A stretch of 64,000 nt of DNA. Origin: Ruania halotolerans. GTDB lineage: Bacteria; Actinomycetota; Actinomycetes; Actinomycetales; Beutenbergiaceae. The notes under the pieces were generated by a model, which was not told where the DNA came from, did not search any database, and saw only the letters and a program-made list of their open reading frames with translations. Position numbers and translations under genes: made by a program. The stretch lies in the NCBI RefSeq assembly GCF_021049285.1, contig NZ_CP088017.1:310001-374000 (forward strand). The letters run 5' to 3'. Below are positions 35,801 through 43,424 of the stretch, in pieces (within the stretch, counting starts at the first letter, position 1; every line of letters starts with the position of its first letter).

Positions 35801-37211
35801 CCGGTTCGATCGGCAGTCGCTGCACCTTGGTGCGATTGGAGTAGCGGGAGATTCTGGCGGTGCCGGTGTCGATCACGTACCGGATGCCCGGCACCGTCAG
35901 AGACGTCTCAGCCACGTTCGTGGCGATCACGATCCGCCGGACCGTGTGCTTCTCGAACACCCGGTGCTGCTCGGCGGACGAGAGGCGCGCATACAACGGC
36001 ACCACCTCGACGGCGTCGGGGGCGTGGGCGGAGGATCTGACCATCCCGGCCTTGACGTACCGGTGTCCCAGATGGCTGGCGAGCGCGTCGGTGGCGTCGC
36101 GGATCTCCCGCTCACCGGAGCAGAAGACCAGGATGTCCCCGGGGCCGGCGGCCATCAGCTCGTCCGCGGCGAGGCAGATACCGGTGGACTGGTCGATGGC
36201 GTCCTCTGCATGGCCAGCACCGACGGGCGGTGAGGGGGTGGGAGAGGGGGCTCCGCCGTCGGGGGTATCCGTGCCGGTGGCACTCTCGTCCTCGAGATCG
36301 GGCACCAGCGGCCGGTACCGCACCTCCACCGGGTAGGTACGCCCGGAGACCTCGATCACCGGCACCCGCCCCTGGCGTGAGTGCGGCCCTTCTCGCTCAT
36401 TTGCTGAGATATGGCCGAGATTGGCCGCACTCGCTGGCGTGATGGCCGAGGCGAAGTACTCCGCGAACCGCTCGGAGTCGATCGTGGCGGAGGTGACGAT
36501 CACCTTCAGGTCGGGCCGCTGGGGGAGCAGCTGGTGCAGGTAGCCGAGCAGGAAGTCGATGTTCAGGGACCGCTCGTGCGCCTCGTCCACGATGATCGTG
36601 TCGTACCGGCGCAGCAGCGGATCCCGCTGGATCTCGGCGAGCAGGATCCCGTCGGTCATCACCTTGATCAGCGTGGTCGGCGAGACCTGGTCGGTGAACC
36701 GCACCTGGTAGCCCACCACGCCGCCGAGTTCTACGGCGAGTTCTTCGCTGAGCCGTTCGGCCACTGTGCGAGCGGCGATCCGGCGCGGCTGGGTGTGCCC
36801 GATCGTGCCGTGGATGCCGCGACCCAGCTCGAGGCAGATCTTCGGGATCTGGGTGGTCTTCCCGGACCCGGTGGCCCCCGCCACGATCACCACCTGATGG
36901 TCCCGGATGGCGGCGGCGATGTCTTCTGCCCGTGCGCTGACCGGCAGCTGAGCGGGGTAGGAGATCGGCGGGAGTGCGGCCTCCCGTTGGGCGATGACTT
37001 CCGGCGACGGCGGCCGGTAGCCCTGGCGCGGCCTGCCGGGGTTTCGCTTCTGGTCACCAGGGCGGTCAGTGGGCTGGCCGCTACGCCGGGGCTTCCCGCG
37101 GGGTCGACGGCGTCGGGGCGCCTGGTCGCGGCGCTCCCGGTCTGGGCGGGGGGTGGTCTCGCTCACTCGTTTCGCTGGCTCGGGTTCGGAGTTGGCACGG
37201 GCTCGGCCCAT
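32841..37211 (-). CDS. hrpA: ATP-dependent RNA helicase HrpA, with two in-frame palindromic inserts
   Basis: 1456 residues from the ATG at 37211 (GTG at 37166 is an alternative; N-terminal residues 1-65 are a basic, Arg/Pro-rich tail). DEAH-box helicase: Walker A G-A-T-G-S-G-K-T at 112-119 and D-E-A-H at 209-212, followed by S-A-T, the HA2/OB-fold region and the long HrpA C-terminal domain. It is longer than E. coli HrpA (about 1300 residues). Two 54-nt repeated elements are inserted: residues about 261-278 split the conserved region before V-I-E-V-S-G-R-T-Y-P, and residues about 1188-1205 follow Y-P-A-L-V-D-E. Both keep the frame open, so the protein is probably functional. HrpA rescues or remodels mRNA-ribosome complexes. 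Confidence 0.93.
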   Translation of the reverse strand: MGRARANSEPEPAKRVSETTPRPDRERRDQAPRRRRPRGKPRRSGQPTDRPGDQKRNPGRPRQGYRPPSPEVIAQREAALPPISYPAQLPVSARAEDIAAAIRDHQVVIVAGATGSGKTTQIPKICLELGRGIHGTIGHTQPRRIAARTVAERLSEELAVELGGVVGYQVRFTDQVSPTTLIKVMTDGILLAEIQRDPLLRRYDTIIVDEAHERSLNIDFLLGYLHQLLPQRPDLKVIVTSATIDSERFAEYFASAITPASAANLGHISANEREGPHSRQGRVPVIEVSGRTYPVEVRYRPLVPDLEDESATGTDTPDGGAPSPTPSPPVGAGHAEDAIDQSTGICLAADELMAAGPGDILVFCSGEREIRDATDALASHLGHRYVKAGMVRSSAHAPDAVEVVPLYARLSSAEQHRVFEKHTVRRIVIATNVAETSLTVPGIRYVIDTGTARISRYSNRTKVQRLPIEPVSQASANQRAGRCGRVADGICIRLYSRRDYDGRPEFTEPEILRTSLASVILQMAAAGLGEITRFDFLDPPDSRAIRDGTQLLHELGAMDTTGPETRLTTTGRQLAQLPIDPRMGRMIVEAAKQGCLREVMIIVAGLSVQDVRERPAEAQQAADEKHRRFADPTSDFLSILNLWRYLITQQRDLSSSAFHRQCKAEYLHFLRIREWQDVHSQLRQMVKHLGLPLGHERHDPSEQTKEQADARADAIHISLLAGLLSQIGSWDERRREYTGARGTKFVIFPGSHLAKKNPAWVMAGELVETSRLFARTVARIKPEWAEPLAEHLIKRVHAEPFWSSKQGAAMVKEKVLLYGLPIVAERPVPLARVDPHTAREMFIRRALVEGDWRSRHAFVAANAELLAEAESVAARERRHDLLIDDAGIYDFYDARIPAEVTTARHFDSWWKNTRRDSPDLLSFTMELLIPEQEGLDPDAFPDTWRQGDLTLPLSYQFEPGTESDGVTVHIPIAVLHQVRPDGFDWLVPGLIDELVVATIRALPKPLRRNLVPAPDVAREVVARLPPWAEVAPAPDGAPGFLEAFARCVAEMREVTVRADDVDTDRVPPHLRMTFQVHGERGAVMGTGNDLAQLQRRLARESADAVRSAVRGALSQARGPVPKDRGEQSGDGAPGGPAARVNAAELTPGLAEEAGLTDWPALDVIPASVTSTGPGGLEVRGYPALVDERVRDISGKSQQMSEKPRTRAVGLRVLTDAGNQAVAHRGGVRALLLHRLALATNRVTSRWSSAQSLALAASPYRSTDALVRDLQLAAIASLTAEADLAALRRREDFEQLVTRLRHGLEDEVHRLAVLAAEILTISRELDGCIKATTSMALLDVLTDVRDQQKALIHEGFLLTTPPDRLAHLPRYLRAAVVRLQKAAENPRRDADLAWQLSELQEAWWAAGRSAEGDPIRMARVDQVRWQLEELRVSFFAQQLGTSEPVSAKRLRKALAEV
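33596..33649 (-). repeat. Palindromic element copy A inside hrpA (54 nt)
   Basis: On the hrpA coding strand it begins GAGTGCGGG and ends CCCGCACTC (perfect 9-bp outer arms). An inner stem TTTCG / CGAAA and an apical stem CTCA / TGAG around the loop GCAGA complete the structure. It is 54 nt (18 codons), so it adds residues without a frameshift. Copy B at 36379-36432 is 54 nt and 41 of 54 bases match. A further copy of the arm, belonging to the native Y-P-A-L-V-D-E coding sequence, lies at 33659-33668. Confidence 0.85.
36379..36432 (-). repeat. Palindromic element copy B inside hrpA (54 nt)
   Basis: On the coding strand it begins GAGTGCGGCC and ends GGCCGCACTC (perfect 10-bp arms). The inner stem is TCTCG / CGAGA and the apical stem CTCA / TGAG with loop GCAAA. 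Compared with copy A, the ninth outer pair is C-G instead of G-C and an inner pair is C-G instead of T-A: base pairs are kept while bases change. The element is read in a different frame from copy A, giving an unrelated peptide. A 9-bp direct repeat CTGGCGTGA lies at 36372-36380 and 36434-36442. Confidence 0.85.
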
Positions 37212-37352
37212 TCTCCCTGATGTGTCAGCACCATTTCCCGGGCAGCGGTTGCTGGGTCCCGATCTGCCAAGTGTGACCGGTACCACAGGCCGATTGATCG
37301 CGAACTTCGCCGACATGGGAACAGGTGAGCGAAGGTCGCTGTTGCTGCGTTC

Positions 37353-38678
37353 ATGACCTCCCCTGCCCCGACCCGGGAGCGCCTCGGTTTCGGTTTCGTG
37401 CTGCTGCTGGCCGCGCTCGTCGCGATCGGACCTCTGACCATTGACCTCTACCTGGCGGCGTTCCCCGAGATCGTCACCGATCTGGAGACCTCCCAGGCCA
37501 AGGTTCAGCTCACCATGACGGCGACCTTGGCAGGGCTCGCCGTCGGGCAGCTGGTGATCGGCTCGCTCTCGGACTCCTACGGCCGGCGGCGGCCGCTGCT
37601 GATCTCCTTGGCGGTCTACGTGCTCACCTCGCTTGCCATCATCGGCGTGCAGAATGTGGAGATACTGACGGCGCTGCGGGTAGTGCAAGGACTCACCGGC
37701 GGCGCAGGCATGGTCCTCGCCCTGGCGGTGGTGCGGGACAGGTTCGGCGGCATGGGCATCGGCACGGTGATCTCCCGGTTGATGCTGGTGGTCGGGGTCG
37801 CTCCGATCTTGGCGCCGACGTTGGGCGCGCAGATCCTGCTGTTCGGGAACTGGCGGATGATGTTCGCGGTCCTGGCCGGGTTCGGGGTGCTGCTGTTGAT
37901 CGTGGCCGGCGTCTTCCTCAAGGAGTCGTTGCCGCGCGAGCTCAGGCGCAGTACCGGAGTGAAGGCAGCACTCGGTTCCTACCGCTCCCTGGCCACGGAC
38001 TGGTCCTACATCGGCGCGGTGCTCATGGGGGCCTTCTTCATGGGCGCGATGTTCACCTACGTCTCCTCCTCAACATTCGTCTTCCAGGAGGGCTTCGGGC
38101 TCACCGCGAGCGAATTCGGTTACATCTTCGGCGCAGGGGCACTGGCCGTGACTGCTGGATCGCAGATCAATGGCGCGCTGGTACGCAGGATCCGGCCCGA
38201 GCGAATCGTGACCGTGGCCATCGCGACCGGGTGGGTGCTCGCCCTGGCGTTGTTCGTGGTGGCACTCTCAGTCGGCGAAGGTGAGGGCTTCTGGCCGTTG
38301 CTGGCGCTGCTCGTGCCGACGTTGGGCACCGTGGGCTTCGTGCTGCCGTCGGTGCCGGCGATCGTGCTGGAGCACAACGGTCACCGAGCAGGCTCGGCCG
38401 CCGCATTGAACGGCGCCATGGGATTCGTGATGGGCGCGCTCATCTCTCCCGTGAGCGGGTTGTTCGGTGGCACCGCGGCGGCGATGGCCGGGGTGATGTT
38501 CGCGGTGATCACGATCTCTGCTGTGCTGCTGATCGCCGTGCGGCGCCAGTGGCGGCGCACCGAGCAGGGCCTGGACCTGACCAGGACTGCTCAGCCGGCC
38601 GACCGGCCGACGCCGAGCGTCGCAGCCGCGGAGCCGGCGGCGACGCCCCAGCCGAGCACGGACGCAGCTCGCCGCTGA
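37353..38678 (+). CDS. MFS multidrug exporter, Bcr/CflA subfamily
   Basis: 441 residues with about 12 membrane segments. The N-terminal L-T-I-D-L-Y-L-A-A-F-P motif and the G-Q-L-V-I-G-S-L-S-D-S-Y-G-R-R loop between segments 2 and 3 are typical of the Bcr/CflA drug/proton antiporters. The C-terminus is a hydrophilic Ala/Pro-rich tail of about 45 residues. Divergent from hrpA. The substrate is not known. After the stop, 38679-38747 is a short gap with two imperfect CTGCCTGTCTG repeats. Confidence 0.88.
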   Translation: MTSPAPTRERLGFGFVLLLAALVAIGPLTIDLYLAAFPEIVTDLETSQAKVQLTMTATLAGLAVGQLVIGSLSDSYGRRRPLLISLAVYVLTSLAIIGVQNVEILTALRVVQGLTGGAGMVLALAVVRDRFGGMGIGTVISRLMLVVGVAPILAPTLGAQILLFGNWRMMFAVLAGFGVLLLIVAGVFLKESLPRELRRSTGVKAALGSYRSLATDWSYIGAVLMGAFFMGAMFTYVSSSTFVFQEGFGLTASEFGYIFGAGALAVTAGSQINGALVRRIRPERIVTVAIATGWVLALALFVVALSVGEGEGFWPLLALLVPTLGTVGFVLPSVPAIVLEHNGHRAGSAAALNGAMGFVMGALISPVSGLFGGTAAAMAGVMFAVITISAVLLIAVRRQWRRTEQGLDLTRTAQPADRPTPSVAAAEPAATPQPSTDAARR

Positions 38679-38747
38679 TCTCGCCGCCTGGCGGTCTCTG
38701 CCTGTCTGACCGGCTGCCTGTCTGCCGACATGGCCGGCTCCGCCTGC

Positions 38748-40223
38748 CTACCGGACTGACTCTGGAGGCCTGCGGCGTGGCCACGGCGACCCTTCGCCGT
38801 CGTGCGCAAGGACGTACGGCTCATCCCCCACCTTCGCCTGCTCGAACGCCAGCCGTTCCTTGAGCTCGCTGAGCACCTCGGCGTACTTCGGATCGAGCGC
38901 GCGATTGTGTAATTCGTCCGGATCGCGCTCGAGGTCGTACAGCTCCCATTCCGGAGCGAACACGTTCTGCCGGGTGCCGGGCAGGCCGAGCCCGTCGTTG
39001 TAGAAGTAGATCAGCTTGTACCGCTGCGTGCGGATCCCGTAGTGGGCGAGTGCGCTGTGCGCGCCGTCGTCGTTCTCCCAGTAGCGGTAGTAGAACGCCT
39101 GATCCTGCGGCGGGGGCAACTCCTCGCGCAGATCGGTGAAGAAGCTCTCGCCCTGCATCCCCGGATGCGGCTCCACCCCGGCCGCCTCCAGGAAGGTGCG
39201 GGCCAGGTCGACGTTCGTGATGAACCGCTCGCTGCGCCGCCCGGCAGGCAGTGCCGCCGGGTAGCTGACCAGCATCGGCATCCGGATGGAATCCTCGTAC
39301 ATGAACCGCTTGTCGAACCACCCGTGATCACCGAGGAAGAAGCCCTGGTCCGAGGCATAGGTGAGAAGGGTGTCCTCGAACAGGCCACGGTCGGTGAGGT
39401 GGTCGATCAGCCGCCCGACGTTGTCGTCCACCGAGGCCACGCACGCGAGGTAGTCCTCCATATACCGCTGGTACTTCCACAGGGCCGCCTCTGCATAGGT
39501 CAGTCCCTGCGGTGGGTCCTGTTTGAGATCCTCCCGGGTGAGGTGGTCGGCGATCCGCATCGCCGCCCGATGCGCCGCGAGCCCGCGCGTGTCGTAATCG
39601 TCGGTGAACGTGGCGGGCACCGGGATCGGGTCTGAGTACATTCCGGCATGTTTCTCGTCCGGCTCCCAGGGCCGGTGCGGTGCCTTGTGGTGTACCAACA
39701 GACACCAGGGTGCGTCCGGATCCTCCTCGTGCTGGCGATCCAGCCACTCCAGGGCCAGGTCGGTGATCACATCCGTGGCGTACCCCTCGCGGCGCCGCTC
39801 ACCATCGGGGCTGAGGAACAACGGGTCGACGTACTCGCCCTGACCGCCGCTGCCGGAGAGGACCTCCCACTCGTCGAACCCGCGTGGGTTGTGCCCTTCT
39901 CCTTCGCCCAGGTGCCACTTTCCGAAGATCGCAGTGCGATACCCGGCGTCCCGCAACTGGGAGACGAAGGTCGGCAAGCGGTTGTCGATCGGGGTGGCGA
40001 GGGTGGTCACCCCGTTCACGTGGGAGTAGGTACCGGTGAGAATCGAGGCCCGGCTCGGGGTGCAGATGGAGTTGGTGCAGTAGGCATGCTCCATCACCCA
40101 GCCGGCAGCGGCGATCCGGTCGATCTGCGGGGTGGTGTTCACCACCGAGCCGTAGGCGCCGACGGCGTGCGAGGCATGGTCGTCGGTGAGGATCATCAGG
40201 ATGTTCGGTCGCCGGTTCGGCAT
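38748..40223 (-). CDS. Type I (formylglycine-dependent) sulfatase
   Basis: 491 residues from the ATG at 40223, with AAGGA sequences 8-18 nt upstream. The sulfatase signature C-T-P-S-R-A has the modifiable Cys at residue 54, and the metal site begins with L-T-D-D-H near residue 12. N-terminal architecture matches cytoplasmic arylsulfatase/choline-sulfatase relatives; no signal peptide. Last gene of the operon formed by the peptide-type transporter and GH1 enzyme, 97 nt after GH1, suggesting desulfation of an imported glycoside. The enzyme making formylglycine is not in this window. Confidence 0.92.
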   Translation of the reverse strand: MPNRRPNILMILTDDHASHAVGAYGSVVNTTPQIDRIAAAGWVMEHAYCTNSICTPSRASILTGTYSHVNGVTTLATPIDNRLPTFVSQLRDAGYRTAIFGKWHLGEGEGHNPRGFDEWEVLSGSGGQGEYVDPLFLSPDGERRREGYATDVITDLALEWLDRQHEEDPDAPWCLLVHHKAPHRPWEPDEKHAGMYSDPIPVPATFTDDYDTRGLAAHRAAMRIADHLTREDLKQDPPQGLTYAEAALWKYQRYMEDYLACVASVDDNVGRLIDHLTDRGLFEDTLLTYASDQGFFLGDHGWFDKRFMYEDSIRMPMLVSYPAALPAGRRSERFITNVDLARTFLEAAGVEPHPGMQGESFFTDLREELPPPQDQAFYYRYWENDDGAHSALAHYGIRTQRYKLIYFYNDGLGLPGTRQNVFAPEWELYDLERDPDELHNRALDPKYAEVLSELKERLAFEQAKVGDEPYVLAHDGEGSPWPRRRPPESVR

Positions 40224-40320
40224 CGGTACGTCCTTTCCTTCGCCAATCGACGGGTACACGTCGCGGTGCGGGCCATCGGCGCGCGGCGTGAGATCTACCC
40301 CGATTGTGCACAAGCCATCA

Positions 40321-41490
40321 CTAGAGGGCGTTGGCCCGGGCCACCTGGCCGAACCAGCGGGCGCTGGGTTTGGGGGTGCGCTCGAACGTCTCCCGGTCCC
40401 ACTCCACCAGCCCGAAGGTGGGCCGGAACCCGCTCGCCCACTCGTAGTTGTCGAGCAGACTCCAGTGCAGGTACCCGCGTACGTCGATCCCGTCTTCAAT
40501 GCATGCATGCACCCCTGCCAGGGCACCTTCGGTGTAGGCCACCCGGCGGTCGTCGTCGGCAGTGGCGATCCCGTTCTCGGTCACCAGGATCGGGATCTCA
40601 TCGGCCAGCTCCCAGGCGCTGCGGATGCCCAGCTCGGTGGCCGGCGGGAAGAACTCCCACCCGGTGAGCGTGGTCTCCACGTCCTCGCGCACGGGAACTG
40701 GGCCGTCCGGGCCGATGAACGTACGGGTGTAGGCCTGCACGCCGACGAAGTCGTCCCCGGCGGACTGTTCCAGGTACCAGAAGTCGCGGGGGTAGCCGTA
40801 CTCCTGCAACTTCTCCGCGCTACCCTCCTCCTCGAGCGCGTGGAACGCCTGAGTGGCCACGGTCCAGCCCGAGCGCAGATGCGCCGCCGAGGCGAGGATC
40901 TCCCGGCTGCGGTGGTGCGACGCGAGCAGTTGGTCGGCCACATGCAGATCCGGGTTCGGCAGTCCGTGCGCCACCAGGTTGCGCGCATCCTCCCCACCGG
41001 CGAGCATCGCGGCGATATTGGGCTCATTGATCGTGCACACGTAGCGCACGTCGTCGAGGATGCCCAGCACGGTCTCGGTGTACCGGGCGAACAACTCGGG
41101 TGCGTCCTCGGCACGCCAGAAGCCATCCTGTTCGAACCAGCGCGGCACAGTGAAGTGCATCAACGTGACCACGGGTTCGACGGCGTTTTCCAGGCACGTA
41201 TCGATCATCCGCCGGTAGTGCGCCAGCGCGGCGCGGGAGACGTGCCCTCGCTCGGGTTCGATCCGGGACCATTCGATGCTGAACCGGTAGGCGTTCAGGC
41301 CCAGGTCAGCGGCCATACGGATGTCGTCGCCGTAGCGGTGGTAGCTGTCCGCGGCGTCCCCGCTCGGCTCCACGATCTGCGTACCGTCAGCGTGCTCGTG
41401 CTTCCACCAGTTGGCGTTGATGTTGTTGCCCTCAACCTGGTGGCCGGCCGTGGCCGCGCCCCAGAGGAAGCCGTCGGGAAAGTGCAGCAC
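40321..41490 (-). CDS. Glycoside hydrolase family 1 beta-glucosidase-like enzyme
   Basis: 389 residues, a little shorter than typical GH1 (about 440-480). The acid/base is Glu156 in T-I-N-E-P-N and the nucleophile Glu305 in V-T-E-N-G; the N-terminal F-L-W-G-A-A-T-A and the C-terminal W-S-L-L-D-N-Y-E-W are also present, so the barrel is complete and active. No signal peptide; acts on imported beta-glucosides or related sugars. It follows the ABC ATPase by 71 nt on the same strand and precedes a sulfatase, which together suggest a beta-linked, possibly sulfated oligosaccharide. Confidence 0.93.
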   Translation of the reverse strand: MLHFPDGFLWGAATAGHQVEGNNINANWWKHEHADGTQIVEPSGDAADSYHRYGDDIRMAADLGLNAYRFSIEWSRIEPERGHVSRAALAHYRRMIDTCLENAVEPVVTLMHFTVPRWFEQDGFWRAEDAPELFARYTETVLGILDDVRYVCTINEPNIAAMLAGGEDARNLVAHGLPNPDLHVADQLLASHHRSREILASAAHLRSGWTVATQAFHALEEEGSAEKLQEYGYPRDFWYLEQSAGDDFVGVQAYTRTFIGPDGPVPVREDVETTLTGWEFFPPATELGIRSAWELADEIPILVTENGIATADDDRRVAYTEGALAGVHACIEDGIDVRGYLHWSLLDNYEWASGFRPTFGLVEWDRETFERTPKPSARWFGQVARANAL

Positions 41491-41561
41491 TGGTTCTCCG
41501 TTCGTTCGTGTGTGGTGGTGCGCTCGCGCGAATCATCCGGTGGTGGCAGCCGCCAGCGTTC

Positions 41562-43424
41562 TCATGCGGCGGGGTGCACCCGTGCGGGGTTCGGGATGGC
41601 ATCCAGCAGACGTTCGGTATAGGGATCCTGCGGGGAACGCATCACCTGGGCGGTGGGCCCGCGCTCCACGATCCGGCCGCCGTTGAGCACAAGGATCTCG
41701 TCGGTGACCATCCGGGCACTGAGCAGGTCATGGGTGATGTACAGCAGGCTCACGCCCCATTCGGTGCGCAGGTCACGCACGAGGGAGAGCACACCCGCGC
41801 GTAGCGACACATCGAGCATCGAGACCGGCTCGTCGGCAACGATCACCTGCGGGTCACAGGCGAGCGCCCGGGCGATGACCACCCGCTGGCGCTGGCCGCC
41901 GGAGAGCTGATGCGGCAGTTTGGCCGCGAACTCCTCCACGGGGTTCAGGCCCACGGTGTCCAACAGCTCCAGCACCCGACGGCGAGCCTCCCGTCGATCC
42001 CGGTCCGTCAAGTTCACGACCGGCCGGGTGAGTGTGTACTCCACGGTGTGCAGCGGGTTCAGGGCCGCGTACGGGTCCTGGAAGACCATCTGGACATCCC
42101 GGTGGAAGCGGCGCAGGCCACGGCGCCGGAGCCTGCCGACGTCGATGTCACCGAAGCCGATGCTGCCGGCCGTCGGACGTTCCACACCGGTGATCATCTT
42201 GGCGATGGTGGATTTCCCGCTTCCGCTCTGCCCCACCAGCGCCAAGGCGGCGCCCGGTTCGAGGGTGAACGACACGTCGTCGACAGCGTGCACGGTGGCG
42301 GCGCCACGGCGAGGGGGTGGGTAGGTCTTGCTCACCCCGTGCACGCTCAGGGTGGTGTCTGCGGTGGTCATCGTGCGCCCCGAACCGGCACGCCCCGGGC
42401 TCGTCAGTCTGGAATTGGTGCGTCCTGACCTGGTGCTTGCGGCACCCGGGCCGCCGGCGGAACTGGGGTCTGCCGGCCCCTCGCCACCGGCAGTCTCCCG
42501 GGGAGAGCTGCCTTCGCCGTCGGGTCCTTCGTTCGCCAGCGCAGCCTCATTCTCCAGGCCAGCCTCATTCTCCAGGCCCGGCAGGGTGACCACCTCGGCA
42601 CGCGGATCGGCGTAGTGGCTCAGCAGCATCTGTGTGTACGGGTGCTCGGCGCGATGCAGGATCTGTGCGCTCGGGCCGTTCTCGACGATCTCACCCTCGT
42701 GCATCACCAGCACCCGCGAGGTGGACTCGAGCACGGTGCCCAGATCGTGACTGATCAGCATGGCGGTGAACCCTTCGCGGCGCTGCAACTCGCGAATGGT
42801 CTCCATCACGGCGTGCTGGACGAGGACGTCCAGGGCGGTGGTGGGCTCGTCGAAGACCATCACCTGCGGTTCCAACGACAGGGCCAGCGCGATCGTGACC
42901 CGCTGGCGCATCCCGCCGGAGAGCTCTCCGGGGTAGCGGTCCAACACGGATGGGTCCAACTCGACCTTCTGCACCAGGTCCATGGCGCGGGCACCGCCCT
43001 GCCCGGCCGGGACGTGCCCGTGTGCGGCAAAGATGTCAGCGAAGTGGTGCCGGATCGTGCGCACCGGGTTCAGTGCGTTCATCCCGGACTGCAACACCAT
43101 CGCGAACCCGCCCTGCCGCTGCGCGCGCAGCTCCTCGGCCGAGAGCGGGGCGATGTCGCGCCCGTCGACGACGATCCGCCCGGCCGAGATGCGGGCCGGC
43201 GGCTTGGCCAATTTGGTGAGGGCGAACCCCAAGGTGGACTTGCCCGACCCGGACTCGCCCACCAGGCCGACGAACTCGCCGCGATCGATCGTGAACGAGA
43301 CGTCCTTGACCGCCTCGGTGACCGGGGCGCCCACGGGCTCATAGACGACGGAGAGGTTCTCCACCTGGACGATCGGGTCCGTGTGTCCCTGCGGGCTCGG
43401 GTGCGTGCCTGCCGTCGTGCTCAT
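41562..43424 (-). CDS. Fused two-domain ABC ATPase of a peptide/oligosaccharide (Dpp/Opp-type) transporter
   Basis: 620 residues from the ATG at 43424, overlapping the permease stop by 4 nt. Two complete ATPase domains are joined in one chain. Walker A is G-E-S-G-S-G-K-S in the first and G-Q-S-G-S-G-K-S in the second; ABC signatures are L-S-G-G-M-R-Q-R and L-S-G-G-Q-R-Q-R. The join (about residues 275-355) is a low-complexity Gly/Glu/Ser/Arg linker containing an 18-bp tandem duplication. The two halves correspond to DppD and DppF. Family members transport peptides, nickel, or, in several bacteria and archaea, oligosaccharides. Confidence 0.92.
   Translation of the reverse strand: MSTTAGTHPSPQGHTDPIVQVENLSVVYEPVGAPVTEAVKDVSFTIDRGEFVGLVGESGSGKSTLGFALTKLAKPPARISAGRIVVDGRDIAPLSAEELRAQRQGGFAMVLQSGMNALNPVRTIRHHFADIFAAHGHVPAGQGGARAMDLVQKVELDPSVLDRYPGELSGGMRQRVTIALALSLEPQVMVFDEPTTALDVLVQHAVMETIRELQRREGFTAMLISHDLGTVLESTSRVLVMHEGEIVENGPSAQILHRAEHPYTQMLLSHYADPRAEVVTLPGLENEAGLENEAALANEGPDGEGSSPRETAGGEGPADPSSAGGPGAASTRSGRTNSRLTSPGRAGSGRTMTTADTTLSVHGVSKTYPPPRRGAATVHAVDDVSFTLEPGAALALVGQSGSGKSTIAKMITGVERPTAGSIGFGDIDVGRLRRRGLRRFHRDVQMVFQDPYAALNPLHTVEYTLTRPVVNLTDRDRREARRRVLELLDTVGLNPVEEFAAKLPHQLSGGQRQRVVIARALACDPQVIVADEPVSMLDVSLRAGVLSLVRDLRTEWGVSLLYITHDLLSARMVTDEILVLNGGRIVERGPTAQVMRSPQDPYTERLLDAIPNPARVHPAA
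42543..42578. repeat. 18-bp tandem duplication in the ATPase linker
   Basis: The unit AGCCTCATTCTCCAGGCC occurs twice head-to-tail (42543-42560, 42561-42578), encoding G-L-E-N-E-A twice in the linker between the two ATPase domains. A related third, imperfect unit follows in the protein (A-L-A-N-E). In-frame slippage in a flexible linker is the likely origin. Confidence 0.85.

Noticed and set aside
33114-36233. Very long open frame (about 1039 codons) on the opposite strand of hrpA
   Set aside because: High-GC coding DNA commonly leaves the antisense frame open. It has no conserved domain, its predicted product is His/Gly/Val-rich shadow sequence, and hrpA is clearly the real gene.
36372-36442. 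9-bp direct repeat (CTGGCGTGA) flanking hrpA element B as a target-site duplication
   Set aside because: The copies are 62 nt apart, which is not a multiple of three, so removing one copy plus the element would shift the hrpA frame. A chance repeat or an altered target is possible; I do not claim a duplication.
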